DNA from: [Eubacterium] yurii
GTDB taxonomy: Bacteria > Bacillota > Clostridia > Peptostreptococcales > Filifactoraceae
Reading direction: 5' to 3'
NCBI GenBank assembly: GCA_900167215.1
Contig: FUZS01000006.1
Location: forward strand, 62,001-126,000
DNA length: 64,000 bases
The translations under genes were made by a program, and so were the position numbers. This document shows, in pieces, positions 18,528 to 27,803 of this stretch (within the stretch, counting starts at the first letter, position 1; the number at the start of each line of letters is the position of its first letter). The notes under the pieces are model-generated. The model ran no database searches, had not been told where the DNA came from, and saw nothing but the letters and a program-made list of their open reading frames with translations.

Positions 18528-19829
18528 ATGAAGATTTTTTTAAAAGTATTGTTAATAATTGCTATATTAATTGGAGGTTCAGTCTTAGCTTTTAATATTT
18601 ATATCAATGTAAAATACCCAAATCAGGTAAAAAATGCCTCTATGACCTATGAACAGCTTACAAAACTTGCAAAAGAAGGAGATAATGAAAGGGTAAATAT
18701 ATTGCTGTTAGGAGTTGATAATTTAAGTGCAGATGACAATAAAGCTAACATGCGTACTGACACTATGATGGTCTTTTCTCTTGATCCTAAGACAAAAACC
18801 GGATTCATTCTATCTATACCAAGAGACACAAAAGTAAATGTAGAAGATTACAAAGGTAGGATTAACTCGGCATATTCGCTTGGTGGAATAGAGTTTACTA
18901 TAAAGGCTGTGAAATCACTCTTAAATATTCCGATACATCACTTTATGGAAGTTGACTATCAAGCACTGTCTAAAACGGTAGATGATATTGGTGGAGTAGA
19001 AGTAGATGTACCTATAGATATGATATATGATGACCCCTATGCCAAACCTCCTCTTCATATTGAGCTTAAACAAGGATTACAGATACTTAATGGCGAAAAA
19101 TCTATGCAGTTTTTGAGATTTAGGCATGGATATGCTGATCAAGACCTTGGAAGAATAAAATCTCAACAAGCATTTATGAACGCAGTTATAAAAAAAGTGT
19201 TGTCAGCGGAGTCTATAAAACAAATACCTAATTATATAGATACTTTTTATACTTATGTCAAGACTGATATGAGTTTGACTGAAGTGTTTCAAATAGCGTC
19301 AAAATTCATTGATATTAAACCTTATAACATCAAAAGGGAAACTCTAATTGGAGAGGCAAAGTTACAACATGGAGTTGCTTACTATATACACGATGAAGAG
19401 AAAATGAAAGAGCAGATTAATACACTTATGCAGGGTAAATATTTTGTTGAAGAAGATGTACAAACAGCCGGCATAACTGAGAAAAAAGATGATAATTCTC
19501 AACCGGGAGAAGTTAAAAGTCAAAGCAACAATAAAAATAAAGAAACTCCAAAGACACCCTATGTAGTAGTGCTTAATGGAGTAGGTTCACAGGGATTGGC
19601 TCAAAGAGCTAAAGATTTGCTATACGTAAACAACATCGATGTTCAAGATACGTCTAATGCTGATAATTTTGATTATACACAGACCTATATTTATTACAAG
19701 GATGATGCAAGCCTTGCTGACAAGGTCCAGTCCATACTTGGTACAGGAACTATAGTACAGGAAAATAAGGCGTATCTCGGTAAGGCTACAGACATACTGG
19801 TAGTAATAGGGTCTGATTTTAAAAAGTAA
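18528..19829 (+). CDS. LytR-CpsA-Psr (LCP) family protein with LytR_C domain
   Basis: The protein has 433 residues. A signal-anchor helix lies at about 4-24. The extracellular LCP domain shows LLLGVDN near 60, RTDTMMVFS near 83, IPRDTKVN near 99, and LRFRHGYADQDLGR near 196. The last ~90 residues (YVVVLNGVGSQGLAQRAKDL) match the LytR_C domain. LCP proteins transfer lipid-linked glycopolymers such as teichoic acids or capsule onto peptidoglycan. The gene lies 13 bp after nadD-yqeK and before rsfS, the usual clostridial order. A Lys/Asn/Ser-rich linker separates the domains. Confidence 0.92.
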   Translation: MKIFLKVLLIIAILIGGSVLAFNIYINVKYPNQVKNASMTYEQLTKLAKEGDNERVNILLLGVDNLSADDNKANMRTDTMMVFSLDPKTKTGFILSIPRDTKVNVEDYKGRINSAYSLGGIEFTIKAVKSLLNIPIHHFMEVDYQALSKTVDDIGGVEVDVPIDMIYDDPYAKPPLHIELKQGLQILNGEKSMQFLRFRHGYADQDLGRIKSQQAFMNAVIKKVLSAESIKQIPNYIDTFYTYVKTDMSLTEVFQIASKFIDIKPYNIKRETLIGEAKLQHGVAYYIHDEEKMKEQINTLMQGKYFVEEDVQTAGITEKKDDNSQPGEVKSQSNNKNKETPKTPYVVVLNGVGSQGLAQRAKDLLYVNNIDVQDTSNADNFDYTQTYIYYKDDASLADKVQSILGTGTIVQENKAYLGKATDILVVIGSDFKK

Positions 19830-19960
19830 TTAAACTCATGATTAGTGTAATAAAGAAAGCATAACTTATTTTGTAAATAATGACATAAAAATAATAAATT
19901 GACTTTTTTAAAAATTATATTATAATTTTTAGTGTTCTAAATTTTTACTAAGGAGAAAAA

Positions 19961-20308
19961 ATGAATACAATTGAAAAATTGAAGAAAATATATGAAGTTC
20001 TTGACAAAAAGTTGGGAGAAGATATTGTAATTTTAAAGATTGAAGGAATATCTACTATTACAGATTACTTTGTAATAGTATCTGCACCAAGTGAAAGACA
20101 AGTAAAGGCACTTGAAGAAGCACTTGATTATGAGCTTGAAAAAGAGGGAGTAACAGCAAGGGCGGTAGAAGGAAGAAGCACAGCCAAATGGATATTGATA
20201 GATTATACTGATATAATAGTCCATATTTTTAAAAATGATGAGAGAGAATTCTATAATATTGAAAGATTATGGAAGGATGCTCTTTTGATTGATGTCAATG
20301 AGTTATAG
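19961..20308 (+). CDS. rsfS: ribosome silencing factor RsfS
   Basis: The protein has 115 residues, normal for RsfS (Iojap/YbeB). Characteristic segments are ISTITDYFVIVSAPSERQVKAL, EGRSTAKWILIDYTDIIVHIF and FYNIERLW. RsfS binds ribosomal protein L14 and blocks subunit joining when nutrients run low. It follows the LCP gene by 131 bp with its own AAGGAG site. Its position completes the conserved nadD-yqeK-LCP-rsfS cluster. Confidence 0.95.
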   Translation: MNTIEKLKKIYEVLDKKLGEDIVILKIEGISTITDYFVIVSAPSERQVKALEEALDYELEKEGVTARAVEGRSTAKWILIDYTDIIVHIFKNDEREFYNIERLWKDALLIDVNEL

Positions 20309-20370
20309 ATTTTCGTGCTAATATTCTTTAAATTCAGGATAAAACTGGTAAATAACTTTTATTTTAATTA

Positions 20371-20446
20371 TAATATACTTCAACTATAGTAAGTGATAAT
20401 AATACAATGTTGTCCATAATCCTGATAGAGTTTAGTATAAAATATA
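20371..20446. repeat. possible fragment of the family-1 intergenic repeat
   Basis: The right part, TCCATAATCCTGATAGAGTT then TAGTATA, resembles the right end of the copy at 14851-14990. The left part is unclear. It lies just upstream of the Na/Pi cotransporter gene and may supply promoter-like sequence. Confidence 0.3.
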
Positions 20447-20459
20447 TGGAGGTTATATT

Positions 20460-22247
20460 TTGAATTTTTTTAATTTTTTGTCCTTAATTGGCGGGCTTGC
20501 ATTATTTTTATATGGTATGGAAGTTCTTGGAGAGGGTTTATCAAAGCTTACAGGTGGTAAGTTAGAAAAAATACTTGAAAAATTGACAAGCAATCCTATT
20601 AAAGCAATACTTTTGGGTGCAGGAGTAACTGCGGTTATACAAAGTTCTTCAGCGACCACTGTGATGGTAGTAGGTCTGGTAAACTCGAGCGTCATGAAGT
20701 TACAACAGGCTGTAGGTGTAATAATGGGAGCCAATATAGGTACTACAGCTACATCATGGATATTGAGCCTTACAGGTATACAAAGTGACAGTTTTTTTAT
20801 TCAAATGATAAAACCGAATAATTTCTCACCTATAATTGCAATAATAGGTGTAGCTATGATACTTTTTTCCAAAAAGGAGAAAAAGAGAAATATAGGTACA
20901 ATAATGATAGGTTTTGCCATACTTATGTTCGGTATGGAAAATATGAGTAGCTCGGTAGAGCCTCTTGCTGATATACCTGAGTTTCAGGAATTATTTGTAA
21001 TGTTTGAAAATCCGTTATTAGGTATGTTGGTAGGACTTATACTTACATCTATAATTCAATCTTCTTCTGCATCTGTAGGTATTTTACAGGCGCTATGTAT
21101 GACAGGCACTGTTACTTTTGCTTCGGCTATACCTATAATTTTAGGACAAAATATAGGTACTTGCGTAACAGCGATAATCTCATCTATAGGTGTAGGAAAA
21201 AATGGTAAGAGAGCTGCATTTATACATCTTTACTTTAACTTGTTGGGGACTTTACTATTTTTAGTAGTGTTTTATACGCTAAACTTTATTTTTAAATTTT
21301 CATTTATGCCACATGCTGCAACAGCTGTTGATATTGCTATAGTTCATTCTACATTTAATATTTTTGCTACAATATGTTTATTTCCTTTAAGGAGTCTATT
21401 GTTGAAATTGGCAATATTGACCATAAAAGTTGATGAAGAGGAAGATGCTGAAAAGACTAAGTTTGAAAAAAATATAGCTTTGTTGGATGATTTATTTTTG
21501 GAGAGACCGGCCTTTGCATTGGAACAATGTGACCATGTTGTCAATGCTATGGCTCAGCTGGCGAAAAAATGTGTATTTAGAAGTGTAGATATAGTAAAAA
21601 ATTATACAGAAGAAAATTTTGAGAAAATAAAATCTATGGAAAAAGACAGTGACGCTTATGATGATGCTATAAGTACCTATCTTGTAAAACTGAGCACCAA
21701 AGATTTAGCTGATAACAACAGAAAGTATATAAATGTACTTTTTCATATGATAGGACACCTTGAACGTATGACGGATCATGCCTTAAATGTAGCAGAAGGA
21801 GCAAGGAATTTTAATGAAAAAGGAATGATTTTAACTCCTGATGCCTACCAAGAAATAGAAATATATGGAAAGGCTATACAGGACATAGTAGAAAAGTCAG
21901 TTGATTGTCTCCAAGATAAAAATTTAGAGTTGTCAAAAGATATAGAACCTCTTGAAGAAGTAGTGGATACTCTTACAAAGGAACTTAAAGAAAGACATAT
22001 AAAGAGGTTGATTAAAAATCAATGTAGTGTAGAAGCAGGATTTATATGGACGGATTGGATGACAGACTTTGAGAGAATTTCAGATCATTGCAGTAATATA
22101 GCTCTTTCAGTAATTGAAACCAGCAAGAATAATGCAAATATGCATGAGTATATTGAACAACTTAAGAATGAAAAAAACGGCATATTTATGGAAAAATTCA
22201 ACAAATTTAAAGAACAATACCAGTTACCTGCAGAATATAGTGTATAA
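20460..22247 (+). CDS. Na+/phosphate cotransporter family protein with PhoU-like C-terminus
   Basis: The protein has 595 residues. The first ~330 form the Na/Pi cotransporter membrane domain with many helices and two inverted repeats marked by VIQSSSATTVM and IIQSSSASVG, each followed by GANIGTT or GQNIGTC. The C-terminal ~220 residues are helical and PhoU-like (HMIGHLERMTDHALNVAEGA, DFERISDHCSNIALS). The likely activity is sodium-driven phosphate uptake with self-regulation, or phosphate export. The TTG at 20460 has GGAGGT 8 nt upstream. Monocistronic: a hairpin terminator follows. Confidence 0.93.
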   Translation: MNFFNFLSLIGGLALFLYGMEVLGEGLSKLTGGKLEKILEKLTSNPIKAILLGAGVTAVIQSSSATTVMVVGLVNSSVMKLQQAVGVIMGANIGTTATSWILSLTGIQSDSFFIQMIKPNNFSPIIAIIGVAMILFSKKEKKRNIGTIMIGFAILMFGMENMSSSVEPLADIPEFQELFVMFENPLLGMLVGLILTSIIQSSSASVGILQALCMTGTVTFASAIPIILGQNIGTCVTAIISSIGVGKNGKRAAFIHLYFNLLGTLLFLVVFYTLNFIFKFSFMPHAATAVDIAIVHSTFNIFATICLFPLRSLLLKLAILTIKVDEEEDAEKTKFEKNIALLDDLFLERPAFALEQCDHVVNAMAQLAKKCVFRSVDIVKNYTEENFEKIKSMEKDSDAYDDAISTYLVKLSTKDLADNNRKYINVLFHMIGHLERMTDHALNVAEGARNFNEKGMILTPDAYQEIEIYGKAIQDIVEKSVDCLQDKNLELSKDIEPLEEVVDTLTKELKERHIKRLIKNQCSVEAGFIWTDWMTDFERISDHCSNIALSVIETSKNNANMHEYIEQLKNEKNGIFMEKFNKFKEQYQLPAEYSV

Positions 22248-22263
22248 TAATTTGATAAAAATA

Positions 22264-22304
22264 GAACTCTTAACGAATGATGCTTAAATGTTAAGAGTTT
22301 TATT
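22264..22304 (+). terminator. terminator after Na/Pi cotransporter gene
   Basis: AACTCTTAAC pairs exactly with GTTAAGAGTT across a 15-nt loop, followed by TTATTTTAT. It lies between convergent genes. Confidence 0.75.
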
Positions 22305-22323
22305 TTATAAAGCTATTTATTTT

Positions 22324-22581
22324 TTACAGGGCATCATCCAATACTTTTTTTACTATTTCTTTTGTTGGAGCGCCTTCAAATACTTTTTTGTTATCAGCAT
22401 AAAAAGTAGGGACATAGTAAAAATCAACATCTACTAATTTTTCTTTTTCTTCGTCTATATCAATCTTTTGTATGTCAAGTTCCTTATATTTGGGATTTTC
22501 TTCAAATAGTTCTTCAAGCCATTTGCTTGCATTATTACAATGTGGGCACCATGCTGCTTTAAACATTCTTATTTTTTTCAT
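22324..22581 (-). CDS. small thioredoxin/glutaredoxin-like protein
   Basis: The protein has 85 residues. The redox motif is WCPHC near residue 12, and a cis-proline is in YYVPTFYADNKKVFEGAPT. This is a minimal thioredoxin fold like NrdH or clostridial small thioredoxins. It probably reduces disulfides in the cytosol; the partner is unknown. Either the TTG at 22584 or the ATG at 22581 fits the AGGAGG site (6 or 9 nt); I chose the ATG. It stands alone, convergent with the transporter gene. Confidence 0.85.
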   Translation of the reverse strand: MKKIRMFKAAWCPHCNNASKWLEELFEENPKYKELDIQKIDIDEEKEKLVDVDFYYVPTFYADNKKVFEGAPTKEIVKKVLDDAL

Positions 22582-22693
22582 CAAACTTTTCCTCCTATTA
22601 TTTTAAAAATATATAGTGTAAATACCTAAAAAATTCAATAATAAACAAAAAAACACTAATATAAGTTAATAAAAGTGAACTGTTTTATTATGT

Positions 22694-22812
22694 TATACTA
22701 ATCACCATTTATAATGCCAGTACTGTTATTTTACCCAATTATATGTTTTGCAGATTATCAATAATCTTGCTGAAAAAAATTACACGGTTTTTTGATAGGT
22801 TTTTATTATTAA
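22694..22812. repeat. MITE-like repeat, family 2
   Basis: It begins TATACTAATCACCATTTATA then ATGCCAG and ends GGTTTTTATTATTAAA. The opening 27 bases recur almost exactly at 57594 and 59583. With the next copy it occupies the 448-bp gap 22585-23032, where I see no other gene. Confidence 0.65.
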
Positions 22813-22893
22813 AAATATATATTGAAAGTCTTATAAAAAAAGCGTATAATATAGTAAAAGTTACAGAATAATTACAAAAAGATAATTCAATAT

Positions 22894-22991
22894 TAATACT
22901 TATCATTGTTTATAATACCAAGTAGTTATTTTAAATAACTTTTTTGTAACGCAACTATACGGATTTTTAACAAGTTTTTAGCATAATTATT
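22894..22991. repeat. MITE-like repeat, family 2, degenerate copy
   Basis: It begins TAATACTTATCATTGTTTAT then AATACCAAGTAG and ends CAAGTTTTTAGCATAATTAT. It is a diverged tandem partner of the copy at 22694 and lies directly upstream of holA. Confidence 0.5.
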
Positions 22992-23032
22992 AAAGAACTA
23001 TAATACATATTATATAAGGAAAAGAGAATTTT

Positions 23033-24067
23033 ATGAGTGATAGTGATTTGCTGAAAGAATTATCAAAAAAAACTTTTGAGGTATGTCTTATTTATGGTGA
23101 AGAAAGGTTTGAGATAGAAAAATTTATAGACAATATGAAGGAAAGTCTATCTGAAAGTTTTAGGCAACTAAATTTTATATCTATTGATTCAGAGTATGAC
23201 GTTGAAACCAATATAGACTTTTTAATAAATTCTTGTGAATCTTTTCCATTTATGGATGAAAAAAGAATAGTAGTTGTAAAAAACTCTAATTTATTTCAGA
23301 CATCTACATCTAAGATTTATTCAAATGATGATATGATAAAACTTAAAAGTTATCTTGAAAATCCTCTTCAAAGTACAAGACTTATCTTTGCTCCCACAAA
23401 GGTGGATAAAAGAAGTGAGATTTATAAACTGATTAATAAAAAATATGATGTAATTAGCTGTGAGCGACTTGATAAAATCAGTTTCTCACGGTGGGTTTTA
23501 GGTAGATTCAAGGAAAAAAATATATCAGTAGACAATCTAACTAAAGAATATTTTATTCAAAGATGTGGATATTTGAATAAAGACACAGAGCTAACACTTT
23601 TGGATGTAGAAAGTGAAATAGAAAAGCTAAGTGTAAATATTAGACAAAATAATCTAAGTATTAAAGATATAGATAAGTTAAATTTACTTGTTGAAGAAAA
23701 TAATGTCTTTAAGTATATTGATTATGTATTTTCAAAGGATAAGGAGAAAGTTTATAATACTACTAAACAGATAATATTTTCTTTTAACTCCATATTAGTT
23801 CTTTCTTTAATAGGAAGACAACTGTCGATACTTATTAAAATCTATGTTCTTAGAAAAAATGGCTGTTCTCATGAAAGTATATCCAAAATACTATCTTTGC
23901 AGCAATTCGTTATAAAAAAAGATATGATACAGTTAAAAAAATATACTTTTGATGAACTCTTATCACTCTATAATCTATGCAGTGACTTGGATTACAGGAT
24001 AAAAAAAGGACTTATAAAAGATAGTATTGGATTAGAAGTTATAGTGAATAAAATTTGCAAAAATTAA
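23033..24067 (+). CDS. holA: DNA polymerase III subunit delta
   Basis: The protein has 344 residues, normal for HolA. The N-terminal VCLIYGEERFEIEKFID matches the family's P-loop-like opening (Y/L-x-GEE). Mid-protein FPFMDEKRIVVVKNS, then LIFAPTKVDKR, and the C-terminal helical collar (VFKYIDYVFSKD) fit clamp-loader delta, which opens the beta clamp. It lacks the usual neighbours comEC and rpsT, and ends at an AT-rich hairpin. Confidence 0.92.
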   Translation: MSDSDLLKELSKKTFEVCLIYGEERFEIEKFIDNMKESLSESFRQLNFISIDSEYDVETNIDFLINSCESFPFMDEKRIVVVKNSNLFQTSTSKIYSNDDMIKLKSYLENPLQSTRLIFAPTKVDKRSEIYKLINKKYDVISCERLDKISFSRWVLGRFKEKNISVDNLTKEYFIQRCGYLNKDTELTLLDVESEIEKLSVNIRQNNLSIKDIDKLNLLVEENNVFKYIDYVFSKDKEKVYNTTKQIIFSFNSILVLSLIGRQLSILIKIYVLRKNGCSHESISKILSLQQFVIKKDMIQLKKYTFDELLSLYNLCSDLDYRIKKGLIKDSIGLEVIVNKICKN

Positions 24068-24194
24068 TCTTAATTCTTAAATGAATTAAAACTAAAATAA
24101 ATTAATCTTAAGTAAAATTAAAAAAAATTAAGAAAAATTTAAAATTATATTTGTTGATATTTCAATTAAAACTTTATATTCTTAAAATAAATTT

Positions 24195-24228
24195 AAAAAA
24201 ATTTCTATTTTATTGTAGAAATTTTTTT
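24195..24228 (+). terminator. AT-rich hairpin after holA
   Basis: A perfect 13-bp stem, AAAAAAATTTCTA with TAGAAATTTTTTT, around an 8-nt loop and ending in a T run. The stem contains a single C-G pair, so it may be weak. It could act on both strands. Confidence 0.6.
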
Positions 24229-24308
24229 GTTTTTGTGGTAAGATATATTAAACTTAATTTAAGAAAGTGGAAATTTAAAAAATATAAATTTAAAAAAGAG
24301 GTGTTTTT

Positions 24309-25463
24309 ATGGCCTTAGGTAGAAAATCTAATAAGAAATCAGACGGTATGATGTCAAAAGATTTAGGAAGTATTTTTAAAAAGAAATCTTCATCAAGTAA
24401 GAAGAAAAGAGGTAAATCAAAAACTTTTATTTCCTTGGATATTGGAAGTAGCGATATAAAGATGGTCGCAGGAAATTACAACAATGACGACATTGAAATA
24501 TTATCTTTTGATTCAATTAAACAGGAAAGAGGAGTTTGTGTAGCAGGAGTAATAAATAATGAAAATGCAGTTGCTGAATATCTCTCTACTTTGATAAGAA
24601 GATCAAGAGTGAAGGAAAGAGATGTAATAGTTAGTGTTGATACACCGGAGATAATGAGAAGAGAAATGGTAATCCCTGCAATGGAAGAAAAGCTCATCTT
24701 AAGTACAGTAAGATTTGAAATAAGCGAGTTTTTACCAATAGATATTGATAAGTATATAATTCAGTATTCAGAGATAGATCGTTATGTCGAAAATGATACA
24801 GAAAAGATGAGTGTAATGATATACGCATTTCCTGAAATTGCTGCCAGACAATATTTTGATATAGTAAAAACTGCTGGACTTAATCCTGTTGCACTGGATA
24901 TACAGTCTAATTGCATAAGAAAACTACTATATAATAGGAATATAAATAATTATTCTCTAAGAGATCAAACTGTAGCTATAATTGACATTGGTAATGAAAG
25001 TATGAATCTTACTATAATTAAAAATGGAAGGCATGAATTTAACAGAATGGTAAGAGGAAATGTTTCAATATCAAGTGTATTTGTGGAAAATGGAATATGT
25101 TCAGAGTCAAGTGTTGACAATATAATTGATAGGTATACTAATCAGAATTTATTTACTACAAGTTTAGCTATTGATGAACTTAGAATTCAAGAAAGTATAA
25201 TATCACTTGTAGATATATGGATAGCAGATATATTAAAGCTATTCCAATACTATACAAGTAGAAGCAATAAAAATAGCATAGACAGAATATTTATCTATGG
25301 TGGCGGATCAAGAATTAGAAATGTGGATCATTATATAGGTACAAGGATAGGGATACCGACAAACACTATTGAGTCAATACAAGGTGTTAAATTCCCTCCT
25401 TCTGCAAGAAATAGAGAATTGGCAAAATATGTAAATTGTATCAGTGCCATAATTGAAAAGTAG
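24309..25463 (+). CDS. pilM: type IV pilus assembly protein PilM
   Basis: The protein has 384 residues with an actin/FtsA-like ASKHA fold: SLDIGSSDIKMV near residue 42, AIIDIGNESMNLTIIKNG near 222, and IYGGGSRIRNVDHY near 337. A Ser/Lys-rich basic N-terminal tail of ~38 residues precedes the fold and is longer than in typical PilM. PilM sits on the cytoplasmic face and binds the PilN N-terminus in the pilus alignment complex. It starts a five-gene co-directional run (pilM-pilN-pilO-acidic protein-PRC protein). GAGGTG site 5 nt upstream. Confidence 0.9.
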   Translation: MALGRKSNKKSDGMMSKDLGSIFKKKSSSSKKKRGKSKTFISLDIGSSDIKMVAGNYNNDDIEILSFDSIKQERGVCVAGVINNENAVAEYLSTLIRRSRVKERDVIVSVDTPEIMRREMVIPAMEEKLILSTVRFEISEFLPIDIDKYIIQYSEIDRYVENDTEKMSVMIYAFPEIAARQYFDIVKTAGLNPVALDIQSNCIRKLLYNRNINNYSLRDQTVAIIDIGNESMNLTIIKNGRHEFNRMVRGNVSISSVFVENGICSESSVDNIIDRYTNQNLFTTSLAIDELRIQESIISLVDIWIADILKLFQYYTSRSNKNSIDRIFIYGGGSRIRNVDHYIGTRIGIPTNTIESIQGVKFPPSARNRELAKYVNCISAIIEK

Positions 25464-25474
25464 GGAGTGATAAT

Positions 25475-26134
25475 ATGGAATTAAATTTTTTTAACCCGTT
25501 TTTAGTTTCAAAAAGAGAAAAGAAAACTGGCGGCAGTGGCGGCGGTGGAGGCTCTATAGTTCCCGTCCTAATTACAGCTTTGGTTATAATAGCTTTGGTA
25601 GGTTACGCTGTGTATAGCATGGCTTCTATACAGCTTGCTGAAAAAAATATAGTTGATTTAGAACAACAACTTAACGATCCTACATTTGTAAAACAGTTAA
25701 AAGAAGCGGAAGAAAAAGAAGCTGAGATAGCGAATATCCAGGCTGAAAGAGCTTTCCTTGAAAAAGTGGATATAGGTATTAAAGATATAGATACAGTTAC
25801 AACAAATCTTCTAAGCCTTATAGCTAAGAATGTAACTAATGATTTATTTCTTACAGACATAGATGTAAAACTTAATGAGATTACGCTTACAGGTAAGTCT
25901 AAATCTAAGTTAAGTATAGCTCAATTCGAATATAATATTAGATCATCTGAACTTTTTGACAATATATATGTAGATTCTATAAAATTGGAAGATGAAACTA
26001 AGGCATATGATTTTGTTATAAAGTTTAAAGCAAAGAAAGAAGCATATCAAGGCAGTGCTAAGCCTGCCAATGCTGCAAAAACTACTGGGAATTCAAAGCA
26101 ACCAGCAAATAAAGGAACAAAGGGGGGAAAATAG
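25475..26134 (+). CDS. pilN: type IV pilus assembly protein PilN
   Basis: The protein has 219 residues. A short cytoplasmic peptide (ELNFFNPFLV) stands where PilN's PilM-binding peptide (INLLP-like) normally sits. A Gly-rich linker and one membrane helix (about 29-51, VPVLITALVIIALVGYAVYS) follow. Next come a coiled coil and a PilN-type ferredoxin-like domain ending near DFVIKFKAKKE. The C-terminal ~25 residues are Ala/Lys/Gly-rich and probably unstructured. It lies 11 bp after pilM and abuts pilO. Identification rests on order and topology as much as on sequence. Confidence 0.85.
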   Translation: MELNFFNPFLVSKREKKTGGSGGGGGSIVPVLITALVIIALVGYAVYSMASIQLAEKNIVDLEQQLNDPTFVKQLKEAEEKEAEIANIQAERAFLEKVDIGIKDIDTVTTNLLSLIAKNVTNDLFLTDIDVKLNEITLTGKSKSKLSIAQFEYNIRSSELFDNIYVDSIKLEDETKAYDFVIKFKAKKEAYQGSAKPANAAKTTGNSKQPANKGTKGGK

Positions 26135-27754
26135 ATGAAAATTACAAATAGAGATAAGAATCTTCTTTTAATAATATTTCTTATATTAGTTTGTGCATTA
26201 TATTATCAATTCTTTTTCACTCCTCAAAATGCAAAGTTAACAGAGCTTAAACAACAAAGCGAGGATATGAATACTCGACTTATGAATGGACAAGCAAAAA
26301 TTCAAAAAATTAAAATTTTAAATAAAAATTTAGAAGATGAAAAGAAAAAAATATTGAAAATTGCTCAAAAATATCTTGTGAAAGTTAAACAAGAAGATAT
26401 AATATTGATGATAAATGAATTTGAGAACAAAAGTTCTATAGGAATTGAAGAAATAACATTTACAGATCCTGAAGATAAGGGTATAATATTACCAGAAGAA
26501 AAACCTCAAGATGGAACTGCAGATGCAAATCAATCTGGAAATGCAAATCAGTCGGCAGATGCTAATAAGCAACAAACAGAAAACAATGCTCAGCAACCTG
26601 CAGATGCAAATCAACAAGCTGGAGCCAATACAACTGAATCTGCTAAGCCAGATCTTAGTAATATAGACCTTACTGTTGCTAAGATAAAATTCAAAGGAAC
26701 TTACACAGATTTGGCAAATTTGGTAAAATTAGTGGATGAAAATAGTAAGAATATAGTATCTAACGAACTTAAGATAACAAGAAAAACTGTTGAAGATCAA
26801 AAAGAGTTTTTGTTCTTAAAATCAAAGGGTAAGACTAATCTTAGCGATGAATATATAGAGGGAGATTTGGAACTTAGATTCTTCAGAATATCTTCTATAG
26901 AAAAGTATGTTCCTAATCCAGATAGCAAACTTAAGGCTCCTCTTGTACCTAAATCAACTAAGAGAACACCTGTAACTGATTATGATTGGGCCGCTGTTTC
27001 GATTATAACTTTCAATACATCAACAGGTGAGGTAATAAATACAGTTACAAGAAATGAATTTGGAGTATTTGATTATTCTAAGAGTACAGGAAGTAATTTA
27101 GGCTCAGGTGGAACTGGTTCAAGTGGTGGGGTATCATCAGGCACAGGAGGTGTAGTAGAACCTCCTAAGTCAAATGCAGTTGTACAACCTATACAACCTG
27201 GTCCTGCACCGGTGTTTAGTAAACCTAAAAATGTAGAACCTCAGGTACCTGCAAAAGAATTTGTTACTTATACTACACCAATAGAACTTGTTAGATTTGA
27301 TAGTCTTTCTGATTTCTTTGGTAGAGGTGAAAATGCTGGAGATTCCGTAGCTATTGGAATGGATGAAATTTCAAGTAAGAAATATAAGATAATTAAAAAT
27401 TCAATTAGCTTTGCTCAAAATTCACCTAAAGGAAATAAAGTAATATTTGATGTCACTAAGAAGGATATCAAGCTAAATGAAAAACCTGAAAAAATACAAC
27501 TTAATATCTATACTGCCAATCCGGTAGAATATGAAGTGGGTTTAGTATTTTCAGATAAAGAAGGTAAAAAATATATACCATTTAACAAAAAACTTTCTTT
27601 CACAGGATGGGAAAAGATAGAATTGACTCCAAATACAGTTTTGTTCCCAGCTACATTGGAAGGAATATACTTTAGCAGAGCTAATCAAGATGCTCCTTTA
27701 AATAGTGAAGTGTATATTGATAATTTAAGTGCAGTATATGTTCAAAAAAAATAG
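26135..27754 (+). CDS. pilO: PilO-like pilus assembly protein with extra C-terminal domain
   Basis: The protein has 539 residues, against ~200 for standard PilO. One membrane helix lies at about 9-28, then a coiled coil. A Gln/Asn/Ala-rich linker (about 128-172) precedes a PilO-like domain (about 173-255, with LSNIDLTVAKIKFKGTYTDL and LELRFFRI). Next is a Gly/Ser- then Pro-rich linker (about 310-370), and then a ~160-residue domain. That last domain, with RFDSLSDFFG, NKVIFDVTK and EVYIDNLSAVYV, has the look of a carbohydrate-binding jelly roll. It starts directly after the pilN stop (TAGATG). The extra domain suggests wall or glycan binding outside the membrane; that part is inference. Confidence 0.8.
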   Translation: MKITNRDKNLLLIIFLILVCALYYQFFFTPQNAKLTELKQQSEDMNTRLMNGQAKIQKIKILNKNLEDEKKKILKIAQKYLVKVKQEDIILMINEFENKSSIGIEEITFTDPEDKGIILPEEKPQDGTADANQSGNANQSADANKQQTENNAQQPADANQQAGANTTESAKPDLSNIDLTVAKIKFKGTYTDLANLVKLVDENSKNIVSNELKITRKTVEDQKEFLFLKSKGKTNLSDEYIEGDLELRFFRISSIEKYVPNPDSKLKAPLVPKSTKRTPVTDYDWAAVSIITFNTSTGEVINTVTRNEFGVFDYSKSTGSNLGSGGTGSSGGVSSGTGGVVEPPKSNAVVQPIQPGPAPVFSKPKNVEPQVPAKEFVTYTTPIELVRFDSLSDFFGRGENAGDSVAIGMDEISSKKYKIIKNSISFAQNSPKGNKVIFDVTKKDIKLNEKPEKIQLNIYTANPVEYEVGLVFSDKEGKKYIPFNKKLSFTGWEKIELTPNTVLFPATLEGIYFSRANQDAPLNSEVYIDNLSAVYVQKK

Positions 27755-27803
27755 TGTATAATGCTAATATAAAAAATAAATTATGTAAATGGTTGGGATA
27801 AAT

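Noticed and set aside
27789-27803. Five-codon earlier start for the acidic pil-operon protein
   Set aside because: The ATG at 27789 has no ribosome binding site; GGGA before 27804 is a better fit, although weak.
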